Of a stretch of 64,000 bases of DNA, positions 1 to 10,550 are shown piece by piece. Each line of letters starts with the position of its first letter. The first letter of the stretch is position 1. The notes under the pieces were generated by a model. That model was not told the origin of the DNA, ran no database searches, and was given only the letters and a program-made list of their open reading frames with translations. Origin of the DNA: Cycas panzhihuaensis (Eukaryota; Cycadophyta); contig CM041465.1 of NCBI GenBank assembly GCA_023213395.1, positions 66,037,741 to 66,101,740 on the forward strand, read 5' to 3'. The position numbers were made by a program, and so were the translations under genes.

Positions 1-26
1 GTAGCTATCCCATAGACGCTCATCCA
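1..26 (+). repeat. 3' tip of the 5' LTR of element A
   Basis: The first 26 bases match the LTR ends at 29685-29710, 43302-43327 and 14101-14126 (pattern TATCCCATAGACGC-CATCCA). The PBS starts two bases later. The rest of this LTR lies upstream of the window. Confidence 0.85.
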
Positions 27-27
27 T

Positions 28-45
28 TGGTGACCATATTGGGGA
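28..45 (+). other. Primer binding site of element A
   Basis: Reads TGGTGACCATATTGGGGA, directly after the LTR end. The better preserved copy in element B is TGGCGACCATACTGGGGA. It starts with TGG, as needed to pair with a tRNA CCA end. The CTGGGGA part fits the T-arm of plant Arg tRNAs, the primer class reported for Ogre-like elements; the exact tRNA was not checked. Confidence 0.75.
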
Positions 46-193
46 TCTACTAGTAAGGGAGCTAGTCTCTGCTCTTTTCTATTGGTATCACTACCTCTTC
101 GTAGTTCTCTCCCACTTCGTTCTCTTCGTTGGGTAGCCCCCAACGTGTGCTTTTATCACCCTTTCTTTCTCTTACTGTGTAGGTTACCCTTAT

Positions 194-2480
194 ATGCAAT
201 GCTTCTCTCATCGCTTACGTGGTCTACCTCCATTGTTAGAAGATTCCGGGTATCATCCTCTTCCTTCATCAGATTATGATTCGACTATGGAGGGATACCC
301 TTCCAATTGGGACTACCACACTTCAGCCTTGGGAACTCATGAGTTTCCCTCTTCTATTCTGGGATCCACCCAAGAGGGTGATGATCCTATTTACTACCTG
401 GGTGACCAACATCACCCACTTGACATCCATCCCTCTACCCATGCGGTAGAAGGATCCTTTCCTCTTGAGATTTACCACTTAGTTGGTGATTCTTGTGAGG
501 AACGCCCCAAGGGATCTACTTCATTTGAGATCCCATCTACCTCTTACAAGCATGTAGATACCCCTCCCATCGATGTGGTTGAAGCTTTTAATGAGTGCCA
601 TCGTGCTGCTCATTTTAAACCATGTCCTAGATGGTTTGAAGATGCTTTTCGTGGAGGAGCCTCCTCTTTGTCTGCTCCTCCCATGCTTTCTTCATCCTCA
701 TCTACTCCTCCTGCAATAACCAATCCTTTCGTGCCTACACATGCATCCCACTCCTTCCCTATTGCTGTTGCGGGGACGTATGTTGCACCTTCTATCCCTT
801 GCCAAGGTCCTAGTCCTTCAGGACCTTCCCGCAGTATATCCTTCCCTCAACTAAAAGTTAGCATACCTGTTCCTAGCCAAAGTAATGTGCCATCTCCCAA
901 TGTGGCACATTCTTTCCCTAGTAGGCCTACCAGTCTTACTAACCCTCGAGCCATTGTCATGTGGGATCCACTCCCACACACCCTCAAAATCAATCTGTTG
1001 GTATTTCCTTTTACGTCCCCCAAGGGCATACTTCTCAACCTTGGGGGAAGGGTAGAGGGAACCACCTCCCAACTTATGGTGTGGATCCACTATATCCATA
1101 TGGGATTGCCCCACCTACGGGTGGCCCATATGGGCAAAACCCAGTGCCACATCCTCCTTTTTCGTCATCTAGCACAATCCCTTTCGTCATGCCTTCGCAA
1201 GGGAACCTGACTCCCTTCCAAGGAACTTATCCTCAAGCCCCCTTCCAACAAGAGGCGTTTCCTCAAGGAGGTATGGGTATGCCACCCCCGTTTGCTCCTT
1301 GCTCACTACCTACTATATCATTCGTCGATCCTGTGGTCCAGGCAAGGGCATGTCCCTTCATGGACTATAGATCAACACCTTTATCCATTGAGGCATTAAG
1401 GACTAATCTGCCGCCTCATCCTCTTGAAGTTCCTAGATTTAACAGAACTTTGTCGCAGGATCTAGCTAAATACGTGCGTAGTTTTTCTATGGTGTGTATA
1501 GACTACTGGGCTTACAACCATATCCTAATGAAATTGTTTCCATGATCATTGTAGGGTGATGCCCATAAATGGTTTTATCACCTCCCTGCCCACTCTATTT
1601 TTTCATTCCAGCAATTGGTGGATGAGTTCATCAACTACTTTGATGTAGCCCATCCATTCGAGAGTGGAATGAAATCCCTCTTATCACTCAAACAAGGTCA
1701 CGATGAGATGAATCATGACTTTGTGAGATGATTCCATGATTTGCTTCACTTCACTAAGGCTACGTTGCCCGAGGAGTTGAAGAGAGATCTTTTCGTTAAC
1801 GCACTTCATCTTGAAGTATATGTGGAAGTCCTTAAAATGGGGGCAACCACATGCGACTCCGTGATCACCAAGTGCTTAACTTTAGAGGCTATTGAGATCC
1901 AAGCCGAACTCAAGAAGCCTCTCAAGCCCTCACAATGACGTGAGGCACCACCTTCAACCAAAGATACTAAACCTTCACAACCCACCAGGTCTTCCTCTCA
2001 TCCGATTGAGAGGACTTTATACCCCCTGACCTCTACCATACACTCGTTTGAGTGTACGATGAAGGAGCTCAAACTCCAAGCCCCTTCATCCCCAACATCC
2101 AACAAACAAGTTCAACAAATAACTCAAGCTCCCCTCCCCAGGAATGGAAACACCCAGTCCTCTTAAATGAGGAAGACAGATCCCCCACTTGAGAAGAGGT
2201 GGTGCTTCATTCATGGGGAGTGCTTCCACAATGCCCCTCGATGCGACTCTTCCTCTAAATAGGCCTCAAGGCCTAATTTAGACCAACCAGTTCACAAGGA
2301 TCTATTTCCCAAACATGGGGAACATGATCGCAAAACCCAATCTAAGAATAACCAGAACCGAGGAAGATCATCAAACTCTCATCCTTCTTGTGACAAAGGG
2401 AAGGGCACTCAAGATTTATCGTCTTCCTCCTGTTCGCCTAACCATTGCACCCCATCACCTTCACATCCTCGAAATAAGGG
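194..2480 (+). pseudogene. gag: gag of element A (degenerate)
   Basis: Opens at the ATG at 194 (MQCFSHRLRG), as does the equivalent ATG at 29878 in element B. The first third is acidic and rich in Ser/Pro/His; a Pro/Gly/Gln-rich stretch follows (about 1000-1300). The capsid-like core begins near 1390 with PFMDYRSTPLSIEALRTNLP and continues through KWFYHLP and a helix-rich part up to about 1930. A basic Ser/Pro/Asn-rich tail precedes protease. I see no clear CCHC zinc knuckle. A frameshift near 940-960 moves the reading frame from that of 194 to that of 961, and stops lie at the FP-stop-SL-stop-GDA site (about 1543-1555), near 1730, after 1935 and later. It would have packaged element RNA. Confidence 0.8.
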
Positions 2481-3250
2481 GAAGAAGGTGATCCAGTTGC
2501 TTGAGGCTACTCCTTCTTATGCCCTTACTTAGTCTCAAGCCGCCAAGGAAGTAGCTGGTGCTTCTCCCTCCACTCCTTCTAACCCTCTTTCAGAGAACCC
2601 TCCTCCAGAAGTACCTCTCTTCTCTAAGGCTATTCCTATGTGCCCGGGTTGTTACGATTTCTAAAGGGCACTTACCCAGCCTACTGCGAAGGGTAAGCCT
2701 TTCTCCATCATGGACAAGCTTTATATCATTGCTGTAGGAATGCCCTTGATGGACGTTTTGAGGAGTTGTCTCGAGCAGCGGACCCTCCTCTTAGAAGCTT
2801 TAGGACTGAATGATACGCCTGTTCATGCTTTGGCCGTTATCCAAAGTCGCGAACCCATTATTTCGTTTGATCCTAAGGATCTTCCTCCCGCGTGTGAAAG
2901 GGAATGTCAGTGGAACTTCCCATTCACTATTACCATCGATACACCTGATTGTACCCTTCAAAGGACTGTTGTCGACAATGGTTCTTCTGTGAATGCCATG
3001 CCCTTGCGTGTCATGCAAAAGCTTGGTATTTCTTCCTTGGAACCCATTCCATGATGATGCCAAGGTTATGACGGTAGTGAGAAGACCCCACTAGGTTCTG
3101 TCGTGATTCCACTCACCCTCGAGGGTAAGACTGTCCTCACTAATGTTGTAGTCCTTGATGTCAACGTTGTCTACAACCTTCTTTTAAGTTATCCTTGGCT
3201 TGACTAAATGGGAGTCATGTGTTCGAATCTTTAGGGACAACTTAAATTTA
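2481..3250 (+). pseudogene. Retropepsin-like protease region of element A
   Basis: Begins around the LTxSQA motif (about 2520), which often opens plant gypsy pol, and reaches the active-site block VVDNGSSVNAMPL near 2970-3005, a D-N-G-S variant of the aspartic protease DTG/DSG triad that I associate with Tat-type elements. The second fold half ends VLDVNVVYNLLLSYPWLD (about 3150-3208), matching the ILG..WL signature. Stops occur at 2521-2530, in the YDF-stop-RAL codon near 2663, at 3052-3057 and at the TAA after the WLD motif. The enzyme would cleave Gag-Pol in particles. Confidence 0.75.
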
Positions 3251-3990
3251 TCCATGATGGACGGATGAGGGTTATTCCCCATGAACACCCACTCACTAAA
3301 CAAACTCATCCTGCTAATTAGGCAAGCCAAGGCCCTTCTACATATGCCTTAGCTTGTTCCATTGGTATACCCAATCCGTCTGAAGAAGATCCCGCATCTT
3401 CTTCCCCTAGTCTCACGCATTTTTCTCCTATTGGTGTTGGAAATTATGGGTACCTCGCCTCGTTTAGTGACGATGAGTCACACGATGAGGACGACAATTG
3501 TTTCCACCCCGTCTCTTTCCTCCGCACTAGTAGGTCACACCCATCTCGTTCTAGATCTCCATCTAGAACCCCTTTTGGTGAGGCTAGCCACTCTCGCATG
3601 TCGTATATCATTACTTATGTGGACTTACCTATCATCAGTTCTTCCCCTTCATCACCTCCCACAGGTGATGGCTCTGAAGAACTGCCTTTTTCTCCTTCCG
3701 AGGAGCCTCTTTTTGACTCTCTCTTAGAGTCTCATGAGGAAGATTGACAACCTGATGACCATCATGGTCCTGTTGCCTCCGCTTCCTCCATCACTTCGTC
3801 TACTCGGGGTAAGTTCATCCATGGGGTGGATTACTTCGAGGATGATGAAGCCTTACTTAAGCACCTAGCGGGCTTCACGCCTAACTTACCTTTTGGTCAC
3901 CACAGGCTCGGTCACCAGAAGGTCCTTGCGATTGGGTCCACACTTGCCAACCCAATCCCGTCTCCTATTCCACCTCCTCCCGTTGACCTT
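3251..3990 (+). other. Ser/Pro-rich linker between protease and RT, element A
   Basis: Same frame as protease and RT but low complexity: Ser/Pro/His-rich with acidic patches (for example VDYFEDDEALLKHLAGF near 3830). It is alignable in all three copies, with no domain I recognise. Stops at about 3746 and elsewhere. Confidence 0.6.
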
Positions 3991-5010
3991 GCTCCTCTCC
4001 ACTTCGAGGAGGGGAATGCCATGTGCATGGGGGCAACCCAAGACATAGTCTTAGCTCCCGGTAAGGTCATTAAGGTTGGGATGGAATGTTCTCCTGATGA
4101 AGTAAGGGAGTACTCCCTTTTGTTTTAGGAGTTTCGAGACGTTTTCACGTGGGATTACACTGACATGAAGGGAATTGACATCTCAATTGTCACCCATAAT
4201 CTTACTACTATCCCTGGTGCCCACCCCATGTGCCAGAAGCAGTGTCCCCTTTACCCGAAGCTCTCAGCCACTGTCAAGATGGAGGTTGAGAAGCTCTTGG
4301 ACGCTGGACTTATCACTTCCATTGATTACCCCAAGTGGGTCTCTAATATCGTCCCCGTTGCTAAAAAGAACGGGCTGATTCGTATATGTCTCGACTTCGA
4401 TGACATTAACAATGCTTATCCTAAGGACAACTTTCTGCTCCCCTTTATCGATTAAATCATTGATCATACGTCTGGTTTTGAAGTCATGTCCTTAATGGAT
4501 GGCTTCTCTAGCTATAACCAAATCCAGATTTCTCCTAAAGACCATCATAAGACGACCTTCACTACTCCATGGGGTACCTTTGGCTACAGGGCAATGCCCT
4601 TTGGCCTTAAAAATGCAGGTGTTACTTACCAGAGAGCCATGCATTTCATCTTCCACGACCTCATTAATAACACATTAGAGGTCTTCATAGATGACATGAT
4701 GGGCCTTTCCCGTGTCAGGGCCCATCATCCTTCCGAATTGCAGGATATCTTCTCATGATGCCGCAAGTATCATGTTAGCTTAAACCTGCTCAAGTGTGTG
4801 TTTGCCATTACCTCGGGAAAAATCCTTGGATTCCTTATATCCAAACAAGGAATCTAGATTGATCCTGATAAGGTTAGGGCATTCCTTGATATGTCACCCC
4901 CTAGAACCCAACGTCAGATTAAGTCATTTCTAGGTAGGCTGGGTTTTCTTAGGCGCTTCTTGGCAGATTTTACCATGAGCGCTAAACCCCTTACGAACCT
5001 ATTGAAGAAG
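3991..5010 (+). pseudogene. Reverse transcriptase of element A
   Basis: Gypsy RT landmarks in order: EVEKLLDAGLI and YPKWVSNIVPVAKKNG (about 4285-4375), IRICLDFDDINNAYPKDNF (about 4380-4435), FSSYNQIQISPKD, AMPFGLKNAGVTYQRAM (about 4590-4645) and the catalytic box VFIDDMM (about 4681), a variant of YxDD. The thumb/connection part SFLGRLGFLRRF follows near 4925. Stops interrupt it at 4126, 4453, 4756, 4855 and 5026. It would copy element RNA into cDNA. Identification is firm, activity is excluded. Confidence 0.92.
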
Positions 5011-5480
5011 GGAGCTCATTTTGTTTAGTCTGACAAGACCCAAAAGGCCTTTGAAGGACTCAAGGAAGCCCTTGCTTTCGCTCCTACACTGGCGCCCCCT
5101 CGCTTCGATAGGCCCTTCGTCCTGTATACCTTGGCGACTGATGAATCCTTGGGCGCAATGCTTGCTCAAGAGGATGACTCAGGAACCAAGAGGGCTATTT
5201 ATTTCATCAGTCGCACCCTCGTGGCTGCTGAACTCAACTACTCTCCCGCTGAGAAGGAGTGCCTCTCCTTGGTCCACGTGACCAAGAAGTTTAGACACTA
5301 CTTGCTTGGTAATACCACTAAGGTGATCATCCAATCTGATCCCTTGCGATACTTGCTCACTCATTAAGATTTGAAAGGTAGGGCTGGTCATTGGGCCATC
5401 CTACTTCAAGAATTCGATCTTTACATCATTAACCGGAAATCAAAGAAGGGAATGGTAGTGGCTGAGCAGCTTGCAGACGC
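5011..5480 (+). pseudogene. Gypsy-type RNase H of element A
   Basis: Follows RT in frame. Shows LATDESLGAMLAQ (catalytic Asp, about 5130), AIYFISRTLVAAELNYSPAEKECLSLV (catalytic Glu in the EKE part, about 5195-5275) and IIQSDPLRYLL (catalytic Asp, about 5325-5355), then WAILLQEFDLYI and a conserved ADAPIP end. A TAA at 5365 breaks it. Unlike Tat elements as I know them, no second RNase H follows here; the second one lies far downstream at 10551-10973. Confidence 0.88.
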
Positions 5481-6828
5481 CCCTATACCTAACTTCTTTG
5501 ATGCTCCCATTGATGATTCTCTCCCTGATGAGTTTATCTTGATGATTCAGGATGTCTCTCCCCATCCACTCATCAACAATGAGTGGTATGGTGATATAGT
5601 GCAGTATCTCACATAATATCAATACTGCCCAGATGCTAGTAGTAAAGTTAGATCTCGCATCCAGACTTCTGCCAAGCAATACTTCCTCATGGATAAAGTA
5701 TTGTACAAGAGGTCCTTCAATGGTATCCTCCTCTACTACATCACTGCCGATGAAGCCGACCAAATACTCTGTGAATGCCACCATGGTATTTGTGGGGGTC
5801 ACTTTGGGGGCCAGTCTATGGCTCAGAGGATTCTTCGCATGGGTTACTTCTGGCTGTCCCTTTTTAAAGATGCCCACACTTTTCCTCTGAGATGTCGGCG
5901 ATGTCAGGAATACACCAACATCTCCCATGTGACTTCTGAGGCCCTTCAGCCCATTGTTTCTCCATGGCCTTTCACTCGGTGGGGATTAGACCTCATAGGG
6001 GCTATTTCTCCACCTTCGTCATCACAGCATAAGTTTATCTTGACTGCCACCAAATATTTCACCAAATAGGTGGAGGCCATTCCCTTAATTACTACTCCTG
6101 GTAAAACAATAGCCACATTCATTTACCAGTACATCATTTGCCGCTTCAGGATTCTGGACGTCTTGATCACTGACAATGGAAACCCCTTTTGTAATAAGGA
6201 GATGGATGAGCTTTGCGAGAAGTTTAAAATTTCTCACAAGACTTCTTCTCCTTATTACCCTCAGGCAAATGACCAAGTAGAGTCTTTTAATAAGACCCTC
6301 ATTAATATTTTAAAGAAAACCATTGCTTAGTCTCAAAAGGACTGGCACCTTCAGCTACCCTCCATTTTGTGGGCTTACCACACCTCTATCCATTCCACCA
6401 CGAGAATGATCCCGTACTCCCTGGTCTATGATACTGAGGCGGTACTCCCACTGGAGGTGGAGATTCCTTCTCTATGAGTCTCCCTTTGAGGCCTCATCGA
6501 CGAAGAGTCGATCCGTCAGGCTCACCTTCTGGACCTCGAGGCTTTGGACAAGAGACGTTTAGCTGCTTATCAAGCTAACCTAGCATCTAAAGCTCGCTCA
6601 CAAAGGACTTACGATAAACATCTTCATTCCCGTCCTTTGTTTCCTGGGTACCACATCCTCAAACTTGAATATCTTCATGACTGTTTGACCAAATTCAAAC
6701 CTTGATGGGTTGGCCCTTTTGTCATTATCGAGACTCTTGGTAATGGTGCTTACAGGATTGCCACCCTAGAAGGGCTTGAATTTGAGAAAGCTATTAATGG
6801 GAAATTCCTTAAGAAGTTTTACTCGTGA
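5481..6828 (+). pseudogene. Integrase of element A
   Basis: N-terminal H2C2 zinc finger: ECHHGICGGHFGGQ (His pair) and LRCRRCQEY (Cys pair), about 5770-5910. Catalytic core: WGLDLIGAI (first Asp, about 5985), LITDNGNPF (second Asp, about 6164) and QVESFNKTL (Glu, about 6275). The C-terminal part holds the plant gypsy block FVIIETLGNGAYRIATLEG (about 6720) and ends GKFLKKFYS before a TGA at 6826-6828. Stops at 5614, 6067, 6328, 6475, 6487 and 6703 break it. No chromodomain follows. It would insert cDNA into the genome with about 5-bp target duplications. Confidence 0.9.
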
Positions 6829-6870
6829 CCTTGTTGTCACTTTGCCATGCTTTGAAATGAGCCTAAACTA

Positions 6871-6927
6871 CCATCTTAAGTTGTTCCCATTCCTCCTAGC
6901 CACGAGTGGAATGGCAACTTAGGATGG
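6871..6927 (+). other. Conserved stem-loop just after the pol stop, element A
   Basis: Left arm CCATCTTAAGTTGTTCCCAT + TCC (6871-6893) pairs with right arm GGAATGGCAACTTAGGATGG (6908-6927) around a 14-base loop. Elements B (36594-36651) and C (57808-57864) have it at the same place. Inferred role: RNA 3' processing, export or packaging, or a convergent transcription barrier facing the antisense gene. Confidence 0.7.
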
Positions 6928-7485
6928 CCCTTGCCGTTTCGTTGTGGTTCTTCCCACGGAACTCATGTTCCCATTTCCTTCTGGGACTTCTGTCTTCCTA
7001 TTTGGGCATCCCTCAATTAGGACGACGCTCCGGAGTATCGTCACTCCCTCTCTCGCATGTTGTTTCCTTCGCATATCCCACTATGCTCCTCCATGGACGT
7101 GCATGTCGTTCTATTTCTAACCTCACACCTCTCGATTACCTCTACTCATAGTAGATGTATGTGCTCCTGTTAGATATATAGCCATACATGGAAGGAAATA
7201 TGCACATCATATAACAAAACATCTATAACATATATAACAAAACATACATGTCATCTGCCATACATGATATACACATCATCACATACCAAAATGGGGTACT
7301 AATTACCCCATATATATATACATCAAAATCATATGTTACATCATACATATGGGAAGCCAGTGTCCTTGCAGGGGGGGTACAATCATATGACTCTATATAT
7401 GCCCCCCTGGAGGCCCATGCTTTTCCCTGTCAAAATCACATACATGTGTACTACTCTACTGCTGCCCCGCTCCTAGGGTACCATC
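6928..7485. other. AT-rich spacer between pol and the antisense PMD gene, element A
   Basis: No sense coding signal. Contains TATA/CATA-rich low complexity (about 7180-7345) and a short hairpin TGGGGTA-ctaat-TACCCCA (7292-7310) partly kept in C and weakly in B. On the minus strand this is the likely 3' UTR of the PMD gene, ending in AT-rich sequence suited to polyadenylation (inference). Confidence 0.5.
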
Positions 7486-9398
7486 TCATGGCCTGTGTGA
7501 TCCCTTTCCTAGGGACCACATCCCTCCAAGGCTCCTCTTGGGCCTCCGCGAGCTCTCTGCCTCACTCCCCTCATCACGTGGCTGTCTCAGGGTTGTTGCT
7601 ATTGTGTGGGTATATGTCCTACTCCTGCTCGACCTCGATGCCACCTGGTTTACCAACTGATCATATTGAGCTTGGATACGATCCCTCTCTCCCTCTACTC
7701 CCCGGAGTCTCTCCTCCATGCTCTGGAATCTCTCCTCCATCCCTTGGAGACACTCCTCCAGTACTACTATCCGGACCATGCTCCCTGCATCTCCACCTGC
7801 TCTACCCTGAGCCTCTAGAGCCTGTACCTATCCTCGCAGCGCTTCTCGCTCACCCCTAGCCTCATCTAGCTCCTGTTGTATCTATTCCCTAAATGCCATG
7901 TACTCTTGGGACTCTGCAGCCCAGATGTCTCTCGCCCTCGCCAATGGGGCGAATGCCACCATATGTGCACCTGTCGATCTAGGCACATCCTCTGCTTGGA
8001 TGGGTAGTTGCCCCTCTGCATACACCTGAGGGAACATCTCCCTTACTATGGCCTCTACCAACCGCCTGACCTCCATGGTACTTGCAAATCCAACATACCA
8101 TATGCTAGTATATGTCCCACTGTATGCCAAAATAAAACCAAATCAAATTATCTGTCTGGTTGTTAAACAACTGAGAGAATGGTTAGGCATCACCTGCCGT
8201 GGTTGCTGGCTCCTCTGCTCGTGCGATGACCTCTCCTCCTGGCTCCCCACCAGCTACTGGTACCTCCTCCTTAGGTACCACCTCTACCTAGGCCTCTCTC
8301 CTCACCAGGACTGGCTCAGCTATCACCTCTTCGGATCTCCTCACGATCCGTAGCCTACGGGCCCTCGTCACTAGCCTCCTACTCTCCTCTGCAGCCCCTG
8401 ATGGGCCTGCCTCTCCTCCGGCAGTCCCGGATGGTCCTGCTGCTCCTCCTGCTGTCCCTGGTGGGCTTGCCTCTCTTGCAGGTCATGATGGGCCGGCCTC
8501 ATCTCCTCTATCGTCATCATCATCATCATCACCTAGGAGTGCTCCTGCTTCGCCTATCTCATCATCACTATCCCACCTCACCATCCTATACGGGTCTGCC
8601 ACATAGTCCGTAATAGTGAGGAGGTCCAATGATATCGCCTCCACTGATCACTGGACGTAAGCCTAGTCCTTCATCCCCCTCAACCTAGTCTACCATATGT
8701 GGACCATCGGGGCCCACTCTGCAATGGGGTATGGTCCCCCCACTTGTGCCACTGCTCCAAAATGATAAAAAAACCAGCACTGCAGCAACGTGCTATAGGA
8801 TAATCCTCTTTTGTCGGTCGTCCTAATAGCATCCAGTTACGCGGCAAGGTTCACCGCTATCATGGTGGCCCAGTCCATCCTCTCACCTGCCTCATAGTGG
8901 TACATTGCATCCATCCATACTCTAGGGATGTCTTTATAGTTCTATTTCCAGGAAACTCAGAACATAATGCATAATGTAATAAGCTTCCTCACCCAAGGAA
9001 TCCTGGATATCACCATCATCTGGAGAGGGACTCCTCTCCTCTCCCACCAGTCCATCCCTATAAAAGAAGCTACTGCCTCCCGATGTGCTGCCTTATTGCT
9101 AGGCAGTGCTCCTAATTTCACTGACCTCCTAGCCGCTGGTACTCCCATAATCCACCAAATATCCCTCGGCATCACTATCATATCTCCCACCTGGGGTAGG
9201 TGGAAGACATGCCTCCTTCGGTCCTAGTGAGATACGATATCCACTAGTAACCTTTGATCTGATGTGTATTGAGGTGTCTTCAAGGCCTTGAACAGGCCAC
9301 ACCTCCGCAGGACCCCCTTGTCCTCTCTCGACATCATCTCTATATAGCTCAGCTTTGCCATACCTATGTTCTCACGATTATCCACCGCGATAACAGCC
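7486..9398 (-). pseudogene. Antisense plant mobile domain (PMD)-like gene in element A
   Basis: Reads opposite to gag-pol. The N-terminal half has the PMD pattern: GLFKALKTPQYTSDQRLLVDI (about 9300-9240), then HVFHLPQVGDMIVMPRDIWW and IMGVPAARRSVKLG (about 9215-9120), like the FHLP.GE.T.T..DV..L.G core of host PMD proteins. A helical block follows (GLSYSTLLQCWFFYHFGAV). The middle is acidic and Gly/Ala/Pro-rich with a poly-Asp run from a TCA repeat near 8516-8535. The C-terminal part is a predicted coiled coil (VLEECLQGMEERFQSMEERL, about 7765). An intron-like segment lies near 8080-8190, its acceptor AG mutated to AA here. Stops (for example VSH-stop-DRR near 9230) make it a pseudogene. Function in the element is unknown; host PMD proteins act in silencing and development. 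Confidence 0.7.
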
Positions 9399-9539
9399 TG
9401 CCAACATCACAAACTAGTCAAAGTCAGTCTCATATCAGTCCTCTATACTCTTGGCTATCTCTCAACTCTCTCTGCCTGAGATTCAGGGCCTCATGGCCCC
9501 CCATCTTCTTTTTTCTACAGGTCTGCCTTCGTACCGTAC

Positions 9540-9711
9540 TAAACTTCACAGTACCGTAAAGTTTAGCTTGGGTCTTACGGCGATCAGGGCCCCACAGCAA
9601 AGATCATGGCACTGTGATCTTTGCCACGATACGAACAACACCCCCTCGAAAGGGGGGGGTTTCTGCCCCAAAAATTAAAAAAAAATCTTTTGGGTGGGCC
9701 CCGTGGGGCCC
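9540..9711. repeat. Cluster of palindromes between PMD and RNase H genes, element A
   Basis: Four inverted repeats in tandem: TAAACTT/AAGTTTA (9540-9546 with 9559-9565), GCAAAGATC/GATCTTTGC (9597-9605 with 9616-9624), CCCCCT...AGGGGGGGG (9641-9659) and GGGCCCC-GT-GGGGCCC (9696-9711). Elements B (39232-39412) and C (about 55059-55200) keep most of them. The AAACTT..GGTACC..AAGTTT part resembles a motif in the LTR (27471-27535), so a shared binding site or a common origin is possible. Confidence 0.6.
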
Positions 9712-10016
9712 ATCGGGACTAGGGCTCCCTAATGCCTAGGTTCTCCCTCTTTCTAGGTCCAATTCAGACTCCGAGAGGTCTCCACCTATCCATATGGGGT
9801 ACAAAAACTGCATTAAAAATAACGAAAAGCATTGAATTTCAAATTTTGAAATGGGATGGGTTTCGTAGGATCCCGCTGGCTCTCTCTGCACTCTGATCCA
9901 ACGATCCGATTTTCCCCCGCGTGCCCCCAAAGTTGGGTGGCACTCTGCTACGTAAGGAAATGGCTCTGGTTTCTCACAAGAGCCAGTGAAAATGAATATG
10001 TTTTCTATTCAATTTC

Positions 10017-10024
10017 CTTATATA
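10017..10024 (-). promoter_or_regulatory. TATA box of the antisense PMD gene, element A
   Basis: Minus strand reads CCTATATAAGGAAAT, a canonical plant TATATAA box, identical in elements B (39760-39767) and C (54698-54705). It lies about 620 bp upstream of the first recognisable PMD codons, leaving room for a 5' exon and intron. Because TATATA is symmetric it could also serve the RNase H ORF downstream on plus. Confidence 0.55.
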
Positions 10025-10550
10025 GGCGGAGGCCCCGATGGGCACTACCTCTGTTTTTGCTCTCGCAACAACCATTAGAACCATCTCGTTTCCTTGATCA
10101 CCTTTATCTTCTGGCCCTACCACCAATTGTGCTCTTTTGGTGCCCTTTTTACCCTCTCTTGCAAGTGCATTTATGGCACCTTATTATTGCATTTTTTTCG
10201 CAGGGCCCTTCCATCTCGTTTTACGTGCCACTCCCGTGTATGCCTGAGTTTATACTCGTTTGGCTCGTTTCACCATTCTGGACTCATTTTTGCAGCCCTT
10301 TTTTGCTCCTGGGGTCTCTAGAGAGAATGCTCCCCCCATCCAGGGGCATATTGTGCTTCCCAAGCGACCTTTGGTACTCTAGGATGCCTTTTCTCCACCC
10401 GCTCTCAAGTAGTGGTCGGACTGCTTGTTCTCATCCTTGGGTAGCCTCATTGCTAGGTCCTCCTACCCTTCACGACCACTTATTGCTTGCCTTTCGAGTA
10501 TCTCTTTCTATCCATCATTGATTATTATCCCTAGGATTTAGTGTTCACTC
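10025..10550 (+). other. Non-coding interval between TATA and second RNase H, element A
   Basis: Pyrimidine-rich and conserved in all three copies at similar length (523-543 bp from TATA to the RNase H ATG). The open frame at 9856-10521 is not kept as a protein in B or C. It may be leader or promoter sequence for the RNase H ORF. Confidence 0.45.

Noticed and set aside
5440-5928. 162-codon minus frame over the integrase finger of element A
   Set aside because: Antisense of the conserved integrase zinc-finger region; no family resemblance.
8516-8540. TCATCA repeat as a CRISPR-like or regulatory array
   Set aside because: A simple trinucleotide repeat coding poly-Asp in the PMD gene; no spacers.
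9856-10521. 221-codon plus frame between PMD and RNase H in element A
   Set aside because: Not conserved as protein in B or C; low-complexity pyrimidine-rich sequence.
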